This document shows, piece by piece, positions 13,127 to 24,782 of a DNA stretch of 64,000 bases (positions within the stretch are counted from its first letter, which is position 1; the number at the start of each line of letters is the position of its first letter). The notes under the pieces were generated by a model. That model ran no database searches and had not been told where the DNA came from. It was given only the letters and a program-made list of their open reading frames with translations. This DNA comes from Calvatia gigantea. Lineage: Eukaryota > Basidiomycota > Agaricomycetes > Agaricales > Lycoperdaceae. The DNA lies in contig JACAAK010000003.1 of assembly GCA_025093985.1 (NCBI GenBank), forward strand, positions 2,418,001 through 2,482,000. The letters run 5' to 3'. Made by a program: the position numbers and the translations under genes.

Positions 13127-14557
13127 ATGACTTTCTACTGGCATAATTTGCTGTTTTTACTGGCCTCGATTCGCCTGGTCTATTCAAACTCTCTCATTAA
13201 TGTCACCATCGATGACCAAGCCGGAGACCGTGTTACTGGCGCCCAGGTGGAATATAAACCAGTAGGGGGATGGGTTGCCAACACCGGTTGTGGCGAGTGT
13301 TCTTCAGGGCGCAATGGTATGCTACGTTTTTCTCAGTGGGCTTGTTTGACTAACGATTTGGTATAGCGACATGGCACACTAGCATTTTTGTGAGCTTGCT
13401 TTTCAGAACATGCAGTTTTTTGGACTCAGTCTAACATTAATATTAGAATTCAGGGCAGGAAAGAGATACGACACCGCGCACGGCATCGGTTGGATTCTAC
13501 GGTAAGGGTGTATCACAGTCGAACATATATGGATCGCTGAATTTATTGCAGGTTCAGCTGTATATGTGTATTGCCTTTCCTCGTTTCCGTGAGTCCCTGC
13601 TTCCCGGCGATGACCTGTTCCTGTTCAAACCACCAGTCACGGAAGCGCTGCTGCCAATATGGCATTCCTCATTAACGGGACAGAGGTTGGACGTTTTGCG
13701 ATTTCGTCGTCGGGAGGGGATCGGACCGCACCCGATACCAACGGCCTCCTTGTCTACGCCAACAGCGCGTTACCTGCGGGCAACCACACCCTCACTATCC
13801 AGAATGGTGCCCCTACTAACGGTGAACGTTCCGTTGTGATGCTAGACTATATTGTTTATACGTGAGGGAGGTCTTATTCGCCCTCCTCTGTCGCTAACAT
13901 GGAAGTAGGACTGACAAAGAAACGGCACCCGCACAACCCGCTACTATGATCACCTCCAGTGACTCCAAGTCATCAAAGATCAGGGTGTTGACTGGTGTGC
14001 TCGTCACCATATGTCTTCTCTTCGCCATCCTCCTTGCATATCTTCTTTACCGCCTTTTCAGGACAAAGGCTAACCGATCAAGGACTGGGATCCTTCCCAC
14101 TTCAACAGGGCAAAATAGGCGGTTCTCTTCTTGGGGATGGGTTAAGCGCAATCTCGGATTCAATTCGGGCAAAACAAGCGTCTCATTCAATCCTTCCGTG
14201 TTGCTTTCCCGTCGCTCGGGGCTCCGATCAGAGAACGGAAAAAATTTCACGGCGCTGCAAACTCCCACACACACACCAGCAATCTTAGCGGAAGCTGGCC
14301 CGGAGATGCAGCCGAAAAAGTCTGTGACGGAAAACCGCTGGGCACTGGTTATGTCCTGGCGAGACCGAGCAGCTCGCGAGGCTGGGATACCGTCTTTACC
14401 TCCGACTAGCAATGCGCCAACAACAGTCTTCTCTGGCCCAGTTTCGGGGGGACCAGTGGTCCGGCCATTACAACTACAACGGCTCCTGCAGCCGCAGGAT
14501 GGACCGGAAACGCCACGAACTCAACCACGTAGAACATTCACCGTCATGAACACATAG
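13127..14557 (+). CDS. Single-pass membrane protein with secreted ectodomain, basidiomycete-type, unknown function
   Basis: Six exons: 13127-13316, 13367-13389, 13447-13501, 13552-13588, 13637-13861, 13909-14557, totalling 1179 nt (392 aa) in frame. I use the ATG at 13127, which begins a signal peptide (MTFYWHNLLFLLASIRLVYS). The ectodomain resembles a common agaricomycete family with a TVTYKP-like start, a CxxC pair (CGECSSG), the pattern TASVGFYGSAVYVY, then ANMAFLINGTEVG and NHTLTIQNG. A transmembrane helix (LTGVLVTICLLFAILLAYLL) follows, with a basic stop-transfer and a Ser/Pro-rich cytoplasmic tail. The ectodomain may be a beta-sandwich that senses or binds extracellular ligands; that is inference. 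Confidence 0.8.
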
Positions 14558-15525
14558 AAAATCACCCCCCCGCACGGGCAGGCACCGCACGTCTGACTCA
14601 CATCCTCTTGCCGCATTGCTCTCTCCAGCATCATCGCATCATTTCGATTCCAAATTACCCTCGTTCGCTGCCATTATTGCATCCTCGAGCAACCTCACAT
14701 CATCTCTGCACTGATTTAGCTGACCCTTTAACGATCGTTACATTCACCTGCATCGTTTCATATCTTATATTACAACAGTTCATGTAATTCCTGCCTCCGT
14801 CTGGGCTCGGTTGCCTTCACCCCTATGTAATTACCTTCCCTAGCTGCTAATGTTTCATACCTTGGACATTGCTTTTTGATGTATGTATCGACACCGCGAT
14901 CTGAAGATAACAAACATACGTCCGTCTTGTTGACTGTAGTGGGCGCGGACGCGTCACTGCAAACAATTAGCATGGTAGAGAATGACGAACAAAAGGGAAC
15001 ACGCACATCTCAGTTGATGGTAAGCAACTGAGATGCGAAGAAGATATTACACCTATGTACGTGAGCCCAATAATAGACCATGACCACGAGACGTTGTTGA
15101 CGGACATAGTCCAACGTCTCAAGCAACCTTAAGCCACCTATATCACACCGAATTGTGATGAATACCAAACCCCAGAAAGGTGCTTATGTCACGCAGAGAG
15201 TCCAGGAGCACGTGTGCGATTATCTTCAACAACTCAGTCATCAAAGACGGCTAATCTCTTAGGTACATTGGCCGTGTCAACTCCGAGGAATGGACACAAG
15301 CGTGTGTAAAGGATGATGTGAGGACACCTGGCGAGGTGATAAATAAAACGAAGGAAAGTATTGGACAGTACGGAAATTCCTTAAGCTAAAGTCGTCAAGA
15401 ACACTGGGAACTCGCCAGCGTCAGGTGATGATTCTAAGAACAAGGCCAGAGATGGAGTATACATAAGAGGGGGGAGGGGTCATGCTGGGATTATTTCTTA
15501 CGCGACAAGCCCATACTTTCAACGT
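14558..15525. other. Convergent intergenic region, no gene supported
   Basis: Lies between the 3' ends of two convergent genes. A 78-codon minus-strand frame at 14770-15006 has no recognisable domain or clear splice partners, so I leave it unannotated. Confidence 0.4.
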
Positions 15526-17026
15526 TTAATGGGCTCGCGCGAAAATAAAGCCCCGACGATTACCATTTCGGCCTCCGCGTCCTCCACCGTTGCGGCCCTT
15601 TGAAATTCGAGCACCAATTGAGTCAGCATCATTTTGGTCACCGAGCACACTAATAGGAAAAACATACCCCAGTGTTGCCAGTGCCCGTACCACCGCCGCC
15701 ATTGGCGGCTCCCGTACCTGCACCACCGCCTGTTGCACCACCAGCACCAGCGCCCGTATTTCCATCGCCGCCTGCCGCACCGTCAGCACCGCCAGCTCCA
15801 GCGCCTGTATTTCCATCACTGCCAGCCGCACCGTCGGCACCGCCAGCTCCAGCGCCTGTATTTCCATCACCGCCAGCCGCACCGTCGGCACCACCAGCGC
15901 CAGCGCCTGTATTTCCATCGCCGCCTGCCGCGCCGTCAGCACCACCGGCAGCTGCACCTCCAGGGGAGGCGGTGAACTGGTTTCGGAGGTATTGAGCACA
16001 GCACAGGCAGAGTCAATTGTCAGTACTTACATAGACACAGTCATCTAGTGAGCCATGTTGGGCGACAGCGACAATGGCAGGTTGATGATTGGCCGCAGCG
16101 TTAATGGAACAAAGGCGGTACGCCCCGGCTGGAAGGCCATTGCTAACGTCAGCAGTCAGTATTCCATTGGCAGCGGCGGCATTTAGACCCTGGAGTAGAT
16201 GTCAACCCGGGAGTAGATTCCGAAAGAAATATCACCCACCTTAAAGAACGCGAATTTCTTAGGATCAGTGGGCGTAGTCTGATCGACAGAATCCAGGAGC
16301 TCGACGACAACGTGCGAGTGTCCGATTATAGTTCCCTGTCCGTTCAATTGTTGAGGTGCAGCGAAATAGTTCGACTGGGCATTCACGAAAGCACCAGTCT
16401 GCAGGTTTTTGATGGCCATGCTAATCGTGAATGCCTGATCTGACGGAATGGTGTCGCCATTCTTGGGGAAGGTGAACTTAGACGATGGCATACGGTCCGT
16501 GGATGGGATAGCACCGATCGGAGCCGGATTGCAGGAGCCCGTCTGGATCTGCTTGCCATTGGTGATAGGCAGATCGGGGACAGTCAAGCAGAAATTGATG
16601 AAATTATTAGTGGATGTCAAAGAAGGGACCTGACCTGGTAAAAAATAGAATAAAGGATCGTCAGTTCTATAATTGGTTGTCGGAATGGCTAAGGAGATAT
16701 ACCGTCTGCTGGGACATCCTGACCGTCATTTGCAAAGCCCTGAGCGATAACAGCAGGATCGAGTGCTAGAGAGGGCAGTCAAATTCCAATCAACAGAGAA
16801 GTGGAAAAACCGTCGTACTCAAAGAAGTCTGCGGGTCATTGTTGTTGTTTCCTCCGCCGCCAGTTCCAGTGGAATTATTCGCACCACCGGCACCGGCACC
16901 ACCACCAGCATCACCACCACCGTTCCTGTTTCCACCACGATTCCTCTGCCGAGGAAAAACGCCCGCGGAAGCTTGTGCGACGAAGGGGAGCACGGTGAAC
17001 ACGACAAGGGGTACTGAGAGCTTCAT
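15526..17026 (-). CDS. Secreted conserved fungal protein (GHSHVVVE family) with Gly/Ala repeat tail
   Basis: Six exons: 17026-16819, 16765-16703, 16634-16240, 16189-16031, 15976-15668, 15597-15526, summing to 1206 nt (401 aa). The ATG at 17026 starts a clear signal peptide (MKLSVPLVVFTVLPFVAQASA). A Gly/Asn-rich stretch precedes the conserved core: NNFINFCLTVPDLPITNG, GSCNPAPIG, MPSSKFTFPKNGDTI, NYFAAPQQL, GHSHVVVE, LPAGAYRLCSINAAANHQP and HGSLDDC. Many agaricomycetes carry this core, sometimes misnamed as a ribosomal protein S17; nothing here is ribosomal. After the core come four 17-residue Gly/Ala/Asp repeats and an RGG-like basic end. Probably cell-wall associated or extracellular; function unknown. 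Confidence 0.8.
15756..15959. repeat. Four tandem 51-bp units coding a 17-residue repeat
   Basis: On the plus strand GTATTTCC recurs at 15756, 15807, 15858 and 15909, an exact 51 bp period. On the coding (minus) strand each unit encodes GNTGAGAGGADGAAGGD with small changes such as GSD for GGD. The period is a multiple of three, so copy-number change keeps frame. Confidence 0.9.
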
Positions 17027-18139
17027 TTTAAACTGGCAATAACTTCACGGAAGCCTTAAAGAGGGCGAGCTTGCACCAACGAAACTGATAAACTACCCGA
17101 AGCTGTTAGGGCTTATTCGTTAATTATGGGGCAATAACTCACGAAGAGAGGAAGCCAGGCAGCACGGCTGCAAAGAATGTCAGGGAACAAAAGAAAGGAG
17201 GACGAAGAGAGAAGGTATTCAGAATTGAATGATCTCTGAGCCTTTATACCATACCGAGTGAATAAGTTGATGGAGAATCCATTACGGTTATGTTACCACG
17301 GAAACCTTTGCCATCCAGCCAACCGTGAAGCTTAAAATTTGCCCCTGTGACAGAGAGGCATGTTTCCCTTTCCTTCACTTGTGTACGACCACATTCGCGA
17401 GATTGAAACACCGAGAGGTTTGGATGTTGAATGTCGAACGGTAAGGATCAAGATGGGTGCTTGACGAGGTAATCCCCCAGTCCCGTCGTATGCAAAAAGG
17501 GCAGGGTCGATGTCACTAGGGTATATTTTCCCACACCTAGCCCGACCTCCTAAATATAAACTCCCTCTGCGATCCAGGCCTCGCAACAGCTCCATCCGTC
17601 GCCAGTCCTCTGGGACCATCTGCAGGCAACCACCTCTGAGAATTCGATCTTCCCTCTAGCGTGGAATTATGCGCTATTATGCAGTACCCTGGCATTGCGC
17701 TCCTGATCGTGTATTCATTGGTCGTTATGGTCGGATGACAACATTAAACCAAGACAGAGGTACCGACTCGGATTTTCACCGGGATACGGGCAGGTAGAGC
17801 CTTTGCGGAAATTGTTATACTTACAGACACACGATTCAACCCGATACGACCGGTGGATAACGGACCGTGGAATGGGCATTCTGCGAGTTAATATAGGACC
17901 TTAGTATGTCCTGCAGACACGAGTTCTCTCAGACAGACTTCAGGTCAATCAATATTCAATTATAAATGATGGTATTCCTGTTATATTGCGGCCAATCATA
18001 TTGCTGGTGGAGGGATCACTTGCCTGTAGAGATGACATCCGCGTACACCGAAAGATTATATTATATGGATAAGTAGCATGACACAAGTAAAACAAAGAAT
18101 GGCAAGTCTAATGCACAAAGAACGAGACGCTTTTGAGGG
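17027..18139. other. Intergenic, promoter of secreted protein gene
   Basis: Upstream region of the minus-strand secreted protein gene and 3' flank of the SAP30-like gene. Minus-strand frames here (for example 17332-17619) show no conserved domain. No RNA gene or repeat recognised. Confidence 0.4.
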
Positions 18140-18862
18140 TCAACATCTGACGCGCAAGCCTTTTGACTTCTCAACAGCGCACATGAATGATGCCAACGTA
18201 TCCACCTCATCTCTTCCATTAATGGGCGGCATGTCCCTGAAGTGTTTTTCAACAATGCCAGCCAAGACACTCTGTACCTCGTCTACATCCGCCAATATAG
18301 GTGTCCGACTTCGACTTTCTTCTTCGAGCAAACGAGAGCTTCGACGTCTGCTCTGTTCCTTTGATTCGCGCCGAGGCCGATTGGCAGGTGTGATGTGCGC
18401 CGGGGGACTAAGGGCCCTCGAAGAGTGACGATGTGGATTAACGAGCCTGGTGGGAGAAGGAGGATCTTCAGCAGTTAGAGGGGATGGCCGCACGTCAGGA
18501 ACGATATCGTATTGGGTCATATAACAATAAAGCACGGAGAGGGGCAACTTTGAGAACTCGACCTTGGTGCGGGGGTGGGTTACAGGGTTCATTGGTGGGC
18601 ATACAATGGGGATCCTCACCATACAGCTTTTCTGGGGCTCCTCAACATCTTTTTTCCCACCACTCGACGCCGTTGTTGCCAATGGCTCGACGCGTTTACG
18701 CTTTATTCGCGTCTCCCCATCAGCCCTTTCTGCGGCTTGTCTCTTTGCCCCTGCTGCAGCACTAGGAGGAGCCATATAAGCCGCATCATCGTTGGGTTTC
18801 TTGCGTCCTTGACCACGAGAACGAGAGCCAGAAGTTCCTGTTGTAGTAGCAGCGGATGCCAT
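18140..18862 (-). CDS. SAP30-like Sin3-binding protein (histone deacetylase complex subunit)
   Basis: Single-exon gene of 240 aa with ATG at 18862. The N-terminal half is Ala/Lys/Arg-rich with NLS-like stretches (KRKRVEP). The middle reads KVEFSKLPLSVLYCYMTQYDIVPD, and after a Ser/Arg/Pro-rich insert the end reads VQSVLAGIVEKHFRDMPP. This resembles the SAP30 Sin3-binding domain: a short L-x-x-L-x-R/C-Y helix, a variable spacer, then a helix ending HFRxxP. SAP30 bridges Sin3 and Rpd3 deacetylase complexes. The call rests on pattern resemblance. An unrelated fungal nuclear protein is the alternative. Confidence 0.55.
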   Translation of the reverse strand: MASAATTTGTSGSRSRGQGRKKPNDDAAYMAPPSAAAGAKRQAAERADGETRIKRKRVEPLATTASSGGKKDVEEPQKSCMVRIPIVCPPMNPVTHPRTKVEFSKLPLSVLYCYMTQYDIVPDVRPSPLTAEDPPSPTRLVNPHRHSSRALSPPAHITPANRPRRESKEQSRRRSSRLLEEESRSRTPILADVDEVQSVLAGIVEKHFRDMPPINGRDEVDTLASFMCAVEKSKGLRVRC

Positions 18863-19655
18863 GAGTTGGTGGTAAAGAGAGAAGGGATGGTGTTCTAGTT
18901 TCGACTCTCCGGTAAATTACCGAAGGACGGTTATCCGAAAGGGGAAGGAGATGCTGTGCCTCAAGTAAGTTAATTGATGACAATGATCTTATCTTCCCAC
19001 TCACAAATTCAAGTCCCGGAAAGCAAGCACAACGATCTCTTCATTGGCCGCCCCGGTGGTCGTCGAGGAGCTAAAACCAGTTGGAGTGGTGGTGTCTAGG
19101 GTGGCGTCACCAACCTCTGAAGATATTAATGCCGCGCACCCGTCCAGCTGGTGTCAAGTCTTTTTCCATCGCTTTCAAATCACCCGTGACTATTTCGCAA
19201 CACCAGGAGACCGCCCGACATGATGACATGCCAGGCTCCCTCGCCACTACGATCCGTGTGCTATCTCTCGTGCAGTTCCCATTGTCGAAACGATGGCGGC
19301 AGTTGTAATCATGGATTAGTTTCCCGTCCAAAACGCTCGCAGGACTACAGCGAACCTTTTGCTTCCTACCTCCCACTATGTTTTTACTTTTCAAACGCCA
19401 ATGGGCACCAATTGCACGTTTACCAAATGTTTCAACACTCGGTCATTTCTCTTCCTCCCTACATTCAACATATTGCCACGGATATCTGGAGTATATATCG
19501 CTAATCTGTACAAGCTGGTAGCATACGACTTAACAAGAACCTTGTGAATGAAAAGTGATGTCATAAGAGGTCTATGGCGGGGAGGCATACAATAGATATG
19601 GGAACATGCGGCAATAAATACGACAGCCCCGTGCGCAGGACGAGTGATGGGGTCC
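18863..19655. other. Intergenic, SAP30-like gene promoter
   Basis: No coding exon supported. It holds the upstream region of the minus-strand SAP30-like gene and the 3' flank of the CxxC gene. Confidence 0.4.
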
Positions 19656-20870
19656 TCAGTAAGATTCATCGTCCGTCTCGTCGAGACATCGGCAACAAAG
19701 TATTCCTTCCGCACCCCACCACCACCACTGCGTCAAAACGATCATCGGCTCGGTTTCAGGCAGAGTCAGGGAGCAACACACCTGGTAATTCAACATCCTG
19801 TTCGGCCACTTGCCAAAGATCCGATCCACCTCTTCCGGTGACAACTTCCTGGAGGAGGATCCGCAATCAGGGCAGTAGCACCTCCTCCTTTTCCGTTGTC
19901 CATGTGGATGCATCTTTCTCCTAGGAGGCGGTATTAATAGCGGAGAGGTTTCTGTAACTCTCGTTTGCCTAGCATGGAAGTCGTCTGCTCTCGCGTATAC
20001 ATCGTCATCGGTAGATCCCTGCTTCCTCATTCGATTCTGCTTTGCGAACAGGCTCACGCGTCGGCCCAATGGCCCCCAACCAGGGCCGATCCGCCTCGTC
20101 ATCCGTTCTCGAGTGTAATGGTGCAGAGATGGAGGACGAGGGTGAGCCAGAGATTGACGATGAAGGTGTGAGGTAATAGTAACCCCCACTGCCTGTTGAC
20201 CGAATTGTGCTACTTCTGCTCTCTGTATCTGCTAATGGCATGTTTCTGGACCGTCGGTGACGATTAAGGCCAGATGTAATGCGCACACGAGAGCGAAAAC
20301 GTATCATGGTCGGTCGTGTGAGCGAAGGGGGAACGACGTGCCCGTCCGATCCTTCGTATCCGGTAGTCTGGGATGGCATTGGACCACCAGCGCCGTCCCC
20401 GCGTCTATCGTCGTCGCTACTTTCATCCAGCTCAGATTCCGAGTAATTGTTTGTGAGACTACTCTCAGGGGAATGTTGTCTCTCGCAAATCGCGTCCGAG
20501 TCATCGGAAGTGTTAATCAAGCCGTCAAGTTTGTGAGGATGAACGGCGGTTGGGTTCGGTTGTGAAGGGAGGAAATTTTGAGACACGGGCGCTTGTTCGA
20601 AGTCGGTCAAGCTGGGTTTCGCGATAGCAACAAAATCACCACGATGATTCCAGGTTAAATTTCTGTTCTGGACAAGAGGGGCATGTTTAGTTTGGGCGTC
20701 TAGTCCAGGAACTTTTAGGTGAGTTTATTATATCGTCAAAGAAAGACTTTGATGGCGAAATGGGAACCCTACATACATGGATAGAGACCATCCGGGGACC
20801 AAGGAGCCTGGTGATTGGTCGGCGTGGGCAACCCCACTTGAATGTGCATCCCGTTGGATGAACCGCTCAT
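19656..20870 (-). CDS. Unknown Ser/Asp-rich protein with C-terminal CxxC pairs
   Basis: I read exons 20870-20777, 20711-20081, 20025-19782 and 19727-19656, totalling 1041 nt (346 aa) in frame. The start is ATG 20870 (MSGSSNGMHIQVGLPTP). The middle is low-complexity, acidic and Ser-rich. The C-terminus has RRRCYCPDCGSSSRKLSPEE, then FGKWPNRMLNYQ, a four-Trp run and CCRCLDE; the Cys pairs suggest a small zinc ribbon. The intron at 20080-20026 has a weak donor (GTTGGG) but is the only one found that joins the two reading frames; without it the frame stops at 20005. The last intron (54 nt) is also in frame and could be retained. Function not recognised. Confidence 0.6.
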
Positions 20871-21221
20871 ATTTCTTCGAGAAGTGGGGTCTTTCTAAAT
20901 TTATTTAACGCAGGCGAAGGAGAAGGTGAGTGCACGACTGTAGGGTGCCTGCGCAGCCCAAGGAGTATCCAAAAGCCCCACTTGCCGAGAGGGAAGGTGA
21001 AGGAGGAAGGTATTGTGTACTTGGTAGGACTAGGGGATAATAAGGTGACACACCGCACTGACAGCATTGCCTGCGACCTCTCCAACTCTTCTTGGTCATG
21101 CGACGAATCAAAAGAAGCCACGAAGCCACAAGCCAGAGCAATTTCCTTTCCCGGTCTCAAGATAAAAATAGAATAAATGAGATTTGACAACACTTCGACG
21201 TTAATCGCCTCCCAAACAATT
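20871..21221. other. Intergenic between two minus-strand genes
   Basis: Promoter side of the CxxC gene and 3' flank of the CofD-like gene. Nothing coding seen. Confidence 0.4.
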
Positions 21222-23265
21222 CTACCCATCCAGATCTCTCAAAACTTCATTCACCGCTCGGTGAACGTCCGTGGGGCTATATCGAGGGGCCTCTCCATTG
21301 CTCGGCTGGTCGTGTCCAACTCTCATGCACCTCACTCCAAGGGACTAAAATAACTTGTTATGCTCTTGCTCCAAGTAATCGTCATCCGACTTACCGTGAT
21401 ATGTTTGACGTCAACAAGAACCCGTCCTCCTTCGAGGTAGATCAGGTGTGTTATAAATGCCGAAACCGGATATGTCGTGTTCACGTTGCCAAGCCCGTAC
21501 TGCATCATTTGATAACTTGCGTTCAGTGTCTTAGTGATGGCACTATCCAAGCATAATCAGCGCGATAAGATGTGATGGGGGGAGAATTGAAGCTGACAGA
21601 ATGTAGTCCACAGCTCCATATCCTTCCGTCTCTCTATCATTCTCCGAGTTCACTAGGTCGTCACATCAGTGAACATGCAGTGGAAGCTCTTATAAATTAC
21701 TCACACAGCAGAATCTTTGCGCGAAGCTTGGGTGAACGGGCTATTCGGGTAGCAACACCACGAAGAGCAAGACACGGAATGATACTAAGAACGTATCCAG
21801 TCAATCATGAAGCGGTCCATCCACCCAGAGCCTACCTCGTCCACAACGACCCACAGGAGTATATCAGAATGTCCCGTTCGGCCAAATTTACGAGATAGTC
21901 GGAATTGGGCAACGGGTTGATCTCCATACCATAGGCGTTGATGTAGTAGAGTCCAGTGACCCCTGTATAAATATCTACGCCGAGATCGGATTAGAGTCAT
22001 GTACTCACTTGTAATGCGCGCCGGGAGACTTTCATACTGGGACTTTGCTCCTTGTTCAAACATCACGTTCTGCTTATATGAGAGGCTTTCCCCAGGTTCC
22101 ATGCCGGGGGACAGCGGATCATCGGACACGGCGTTTGACATTGAATCTTGAGACATGGGGTGCGATATTTCGCATTGCCCGACAAGGCGGGTGCCGTTTT
22201 CCTAATAGAAGTCGGCACGCATAGAACTATCAGAAGCATTCTTGTTCCACTCACTAGTTCTGTTGCAATGGTTACCGTGTGATTGGTCACGATCACAGGA
22301 AGAATTGTGGCCTGGAAAGAAACACTATTGCGTGAGCGTTTTTTTGTTCAGCAGCAGGAGGCAAATCGTATAACCTGGACTGTTCGTTATCGAGGAAAAC
22401 AAGAAGATAGCTGAAGGCAGAGAGCGGAAGAAGTTCTGCGCTGCCGCGAGGAAGTAGTTTCCGATGCTGTTGGGAGATGATGAGCCGCCGGCCTTAGGTG
22501 GTAAGTGATCACTGATCACTGTACCTTCCGTTCCGAAAGTCAAAGTTCTTGTGGGCTCGTTTCAGCAGCTCACTTTCGAAGTACACCAGGAACCCTTGGA
22601 TAATAATAAATGGCATCACCAAAAGAAAGCAACTGGTAACGGGAACGCTTACCCCGGATCGTCTCTTTCCTGTCGTTGGGAATCCCAGTCCAAAGAAAAC
22701 TGCGGCCTTCAACGATATCCCTCCATTCGTCTCTCGCATCCTTCTCACTGCACTTCGTTGGCAAACGATACAAAAGGAGACGTCTAATCGCTTCCAATGG
22801 TGAGGTTGATAGAGCGGAAGGGATCAGGCGGACCAGCCTCGAACGGATATCCCCTGTACCCCATCGTGAGGGACGAGTCAATTGGCCTGCTAGACTTGGA
22901 CTTGTTAAATATTCACCAACTGAAGGGCCACCAAGAACACGTATTATTTCACTCGAGGAACCACCGTCATCAGAGACAGGAAGAACATAGCAAGCAGTGT
23001 TGCCAAACGCGGAGCAGATAGCATTTCCTCCAGTGCCTCCTGAAATCACGATATACGACGCGCTACTGACGTGTGTTGCGTTTTCTCCTGCTTTTCCGGA
23101 GCTCTGGCGCTGCAAAGGTGGAGGAGGCCGTGCGCCGAATGGCAAAGAGCTGGACGGTTGGATAGGGAGGTCAAAGACGGAGGACCCGGGGCTTTCTCTG
23201 CCGTCGTTGGGACTAAGGGTCGAAATTTTATCCGTACCAGTCAGGATTTCTTGTATCCCTTGCAT
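21222..23265 (-). CDS. CofD/UPF0052 (YvcK)-like nucleotide-binding protein
   Basis: Homologue of the eukaryotic UPF0052 group (yeast YNL011C), related to 2-phospho-L-lactate transferase CofD and bacterial YvcK. I use the ATG at 23265, because the longer upstream frame begins only at TTG. N-terminal glycine-rich motif VISGGTGGNAI, then LPVSDDGGSSSEIIRVLGG, GDIRSRLVRLIP, SIGNYFLAAAQNFF, FSSITN, LPVIVTNHTVTIATELENG, LVGQCEISHP, IYYINAYGMEINPLP and WTSIIPCLALRGVA, ending VNEVLRDLDG. I place nine introns. Between exons ending at 22375 and starting at 22311 no GT-AG pair keeps frame, and the exon sum is one over a multiple of three, so an indel or unusual splice is likely. Substrate unknown in fungi. 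Confidence 0.85.
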
Positions 23266-23686
23266 TATAATCGGGCGGGGTGGCAAGCTCGAAACTAGAA
23301 CAGGGGGCTTTTTGAGCCGTCAGCGGGCGGTGCACGCAGAGTCATCAAATCACTTGGTGTCGTGTCCCAGTCAAAAACAGCTTAGGTGTATTCCTAATGG
23401 GACTTCAATTCCATGTAATGAGAATCGTCACTTCAATTGTTTTGCTGCTCAGTTGTCTAACGACCATTCTCTGGGGGAAAGCCTAGGACATTACTTAACT
23501 TATAAACGTCATGTTAGCTCCATTCTTATCTGTTGACCGTCCTTGTCCTGAAAAGGTTGATCACACCACATCTTTCGTGGGTGTTTTGGTGGTCCATATT
23601 TAGTTACCAGGGCCGTTGAACGTTCAACCTCCACCAAACCAGGCATCCTGAATACCCTTGCGACACCACTTACTACCGACACCAGA
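23266..23686. other. Divergent promoter, CofD-like and DUF7704 genes
   Basis: 421 bp between two divergently transcribed start codons (23265 minus, 23687 plus). No conserved coding frame seen; presumably carries both promoters. Confidence 0.5.
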
Positions 23687-24507
23687 ATGCCCGATAACTT
23701 TGCAGCGCTCCCAGGTTTTTACCGTTTTGTGTTCTTACATCTTGAACCCTGTTCGTCTCGTGCTAGCAATCCCTATCCCACTCTTGGTGCTGACCTTTCC
23801 GTTTCTTTTAGTGTCAACTTTCATCCCTGTCGTATCTGTGTGGTTCGCTCCTGGTGCAAATTGGTTCTTCCAAGAGCAAATCCCGTCGAGTGCTCCTTTC
23901 CCTGCGTCCTTGGACGACCGAACACGCATGATTATTTCACAATTGGTCAACTGTGCGTCGGCGTAGATCACACAGTTACACATCTATCATCAACGTAACA
24001 CACCCACACAGGCTATCTCCTCCTCGGACTCATGTCATCCATCGTCTTCCGTGCTATTCGGAGTACTTTGCCGAACAATCCAAGTGCGCAGGAACGTATT
24101 CTTGGGGCTAGTTTGCTGGCACTAGCCATTGCAGACGTGAGTGCTTGAACAGCGGGTCTTTCCGTCAAGTACGTACTAACTCCCTCCGTAGGTCACACAG
24201 TAAGCCGGTCTTGACAACATCCGCTGATTAGTCGCCTTGACTGCATCCATTCCAGCGTCTTTGCGACCTTCATTAATCTTCCCGTGAGCTTAAGATACAG
24301 CCCTCAAAACTGGAACGGCATGACACACGGGAACGTCACAATTACTTCCCTTCTCTTTTTCACAAGGTTTGTCCCCGGCTGCCCCCCCCCCCCGCCATAT
24401 CGTAAGCTAAACTTTTGCCATTTTTTAGAGTCGCTTGGTTCTTCGGCATTGGCCGAAAGCGCTTCTATTTTGGTCAGAAGGAAAACCAGTCTGCGAAATT
24501 TGATTGA
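23687..24507 (+). CDS. DUF7704-type multi-pass membrane protein
   Basis: Small integral membrane protein of a fungal family known only by domain number. Six exons: 23687-23750, 23812-23952, 24012-24136, 24192-24199, 24256-24366, 24429-24507, totalling 528 nt (175 aa). The start MPDNFAALPGFYRFVFLHLEP is typical. Hydrophobic segments cover the middle of exon 2, exon 3 (YLLLGLMSSIVFRAI, ASLLALAIAD), and exon 5 into 6 (SLLFFTRVAWFFGIG). Exon 4 is only 8 nt and supplies V-T-H of DVTHVFATFINLP. The fifth intron contains a long C homopolymer near 24382-24394. No function can be assigned. Confidence 0.8.
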
Positions 24508-24782
24508 AATTGTTCACGACCTTTGTTAATTTAATTCATGGATGATGATTGATGCATTATTGATGAATCAATGACCGGAGGAGGAAACGCGAAATGTTGA
24601 ACTCTATTTCTTTTGTGTGAAAGACCCCTTCTAACATGTTGCGCGCAAGAGCATAACTAGAAATCCGGGAAAGAGGCACAAAAAGTCCAACCCGGGGAGA
24701 CTGTCTGTTGTAGATTTCAGTTGCGGAAATGGTTCCGTTGTCTGCGTCACTGTCCAGTTTTCCCAGCCTTCGAATATCTTTA

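Noticed and set aside
14770..15006. 78-codon minus-strand frame between convergent genes
   Set aside because: No recognisable domain; internal splice-like signals would leave an intron of about 19 nt, too short.
15756..15959. CRISPR-like array
   Set aside because: Units are contiguous with no spacers, are in coding frame, and the genome is eukaryotic.
19990..20030. Frameshift in the CxxC protein gene
   Set aside because: A 55 nt GT-AG intron (20080-20026) joins both frames and the exons sum to a multiple of three, so a break is not needed.
24382..24394. Poly-C run as a regulatory element
   Set aside because: Simple homopolymer inside an intron; like the G run near 28229 it is more likely slippage or sequencing-prone sequence.
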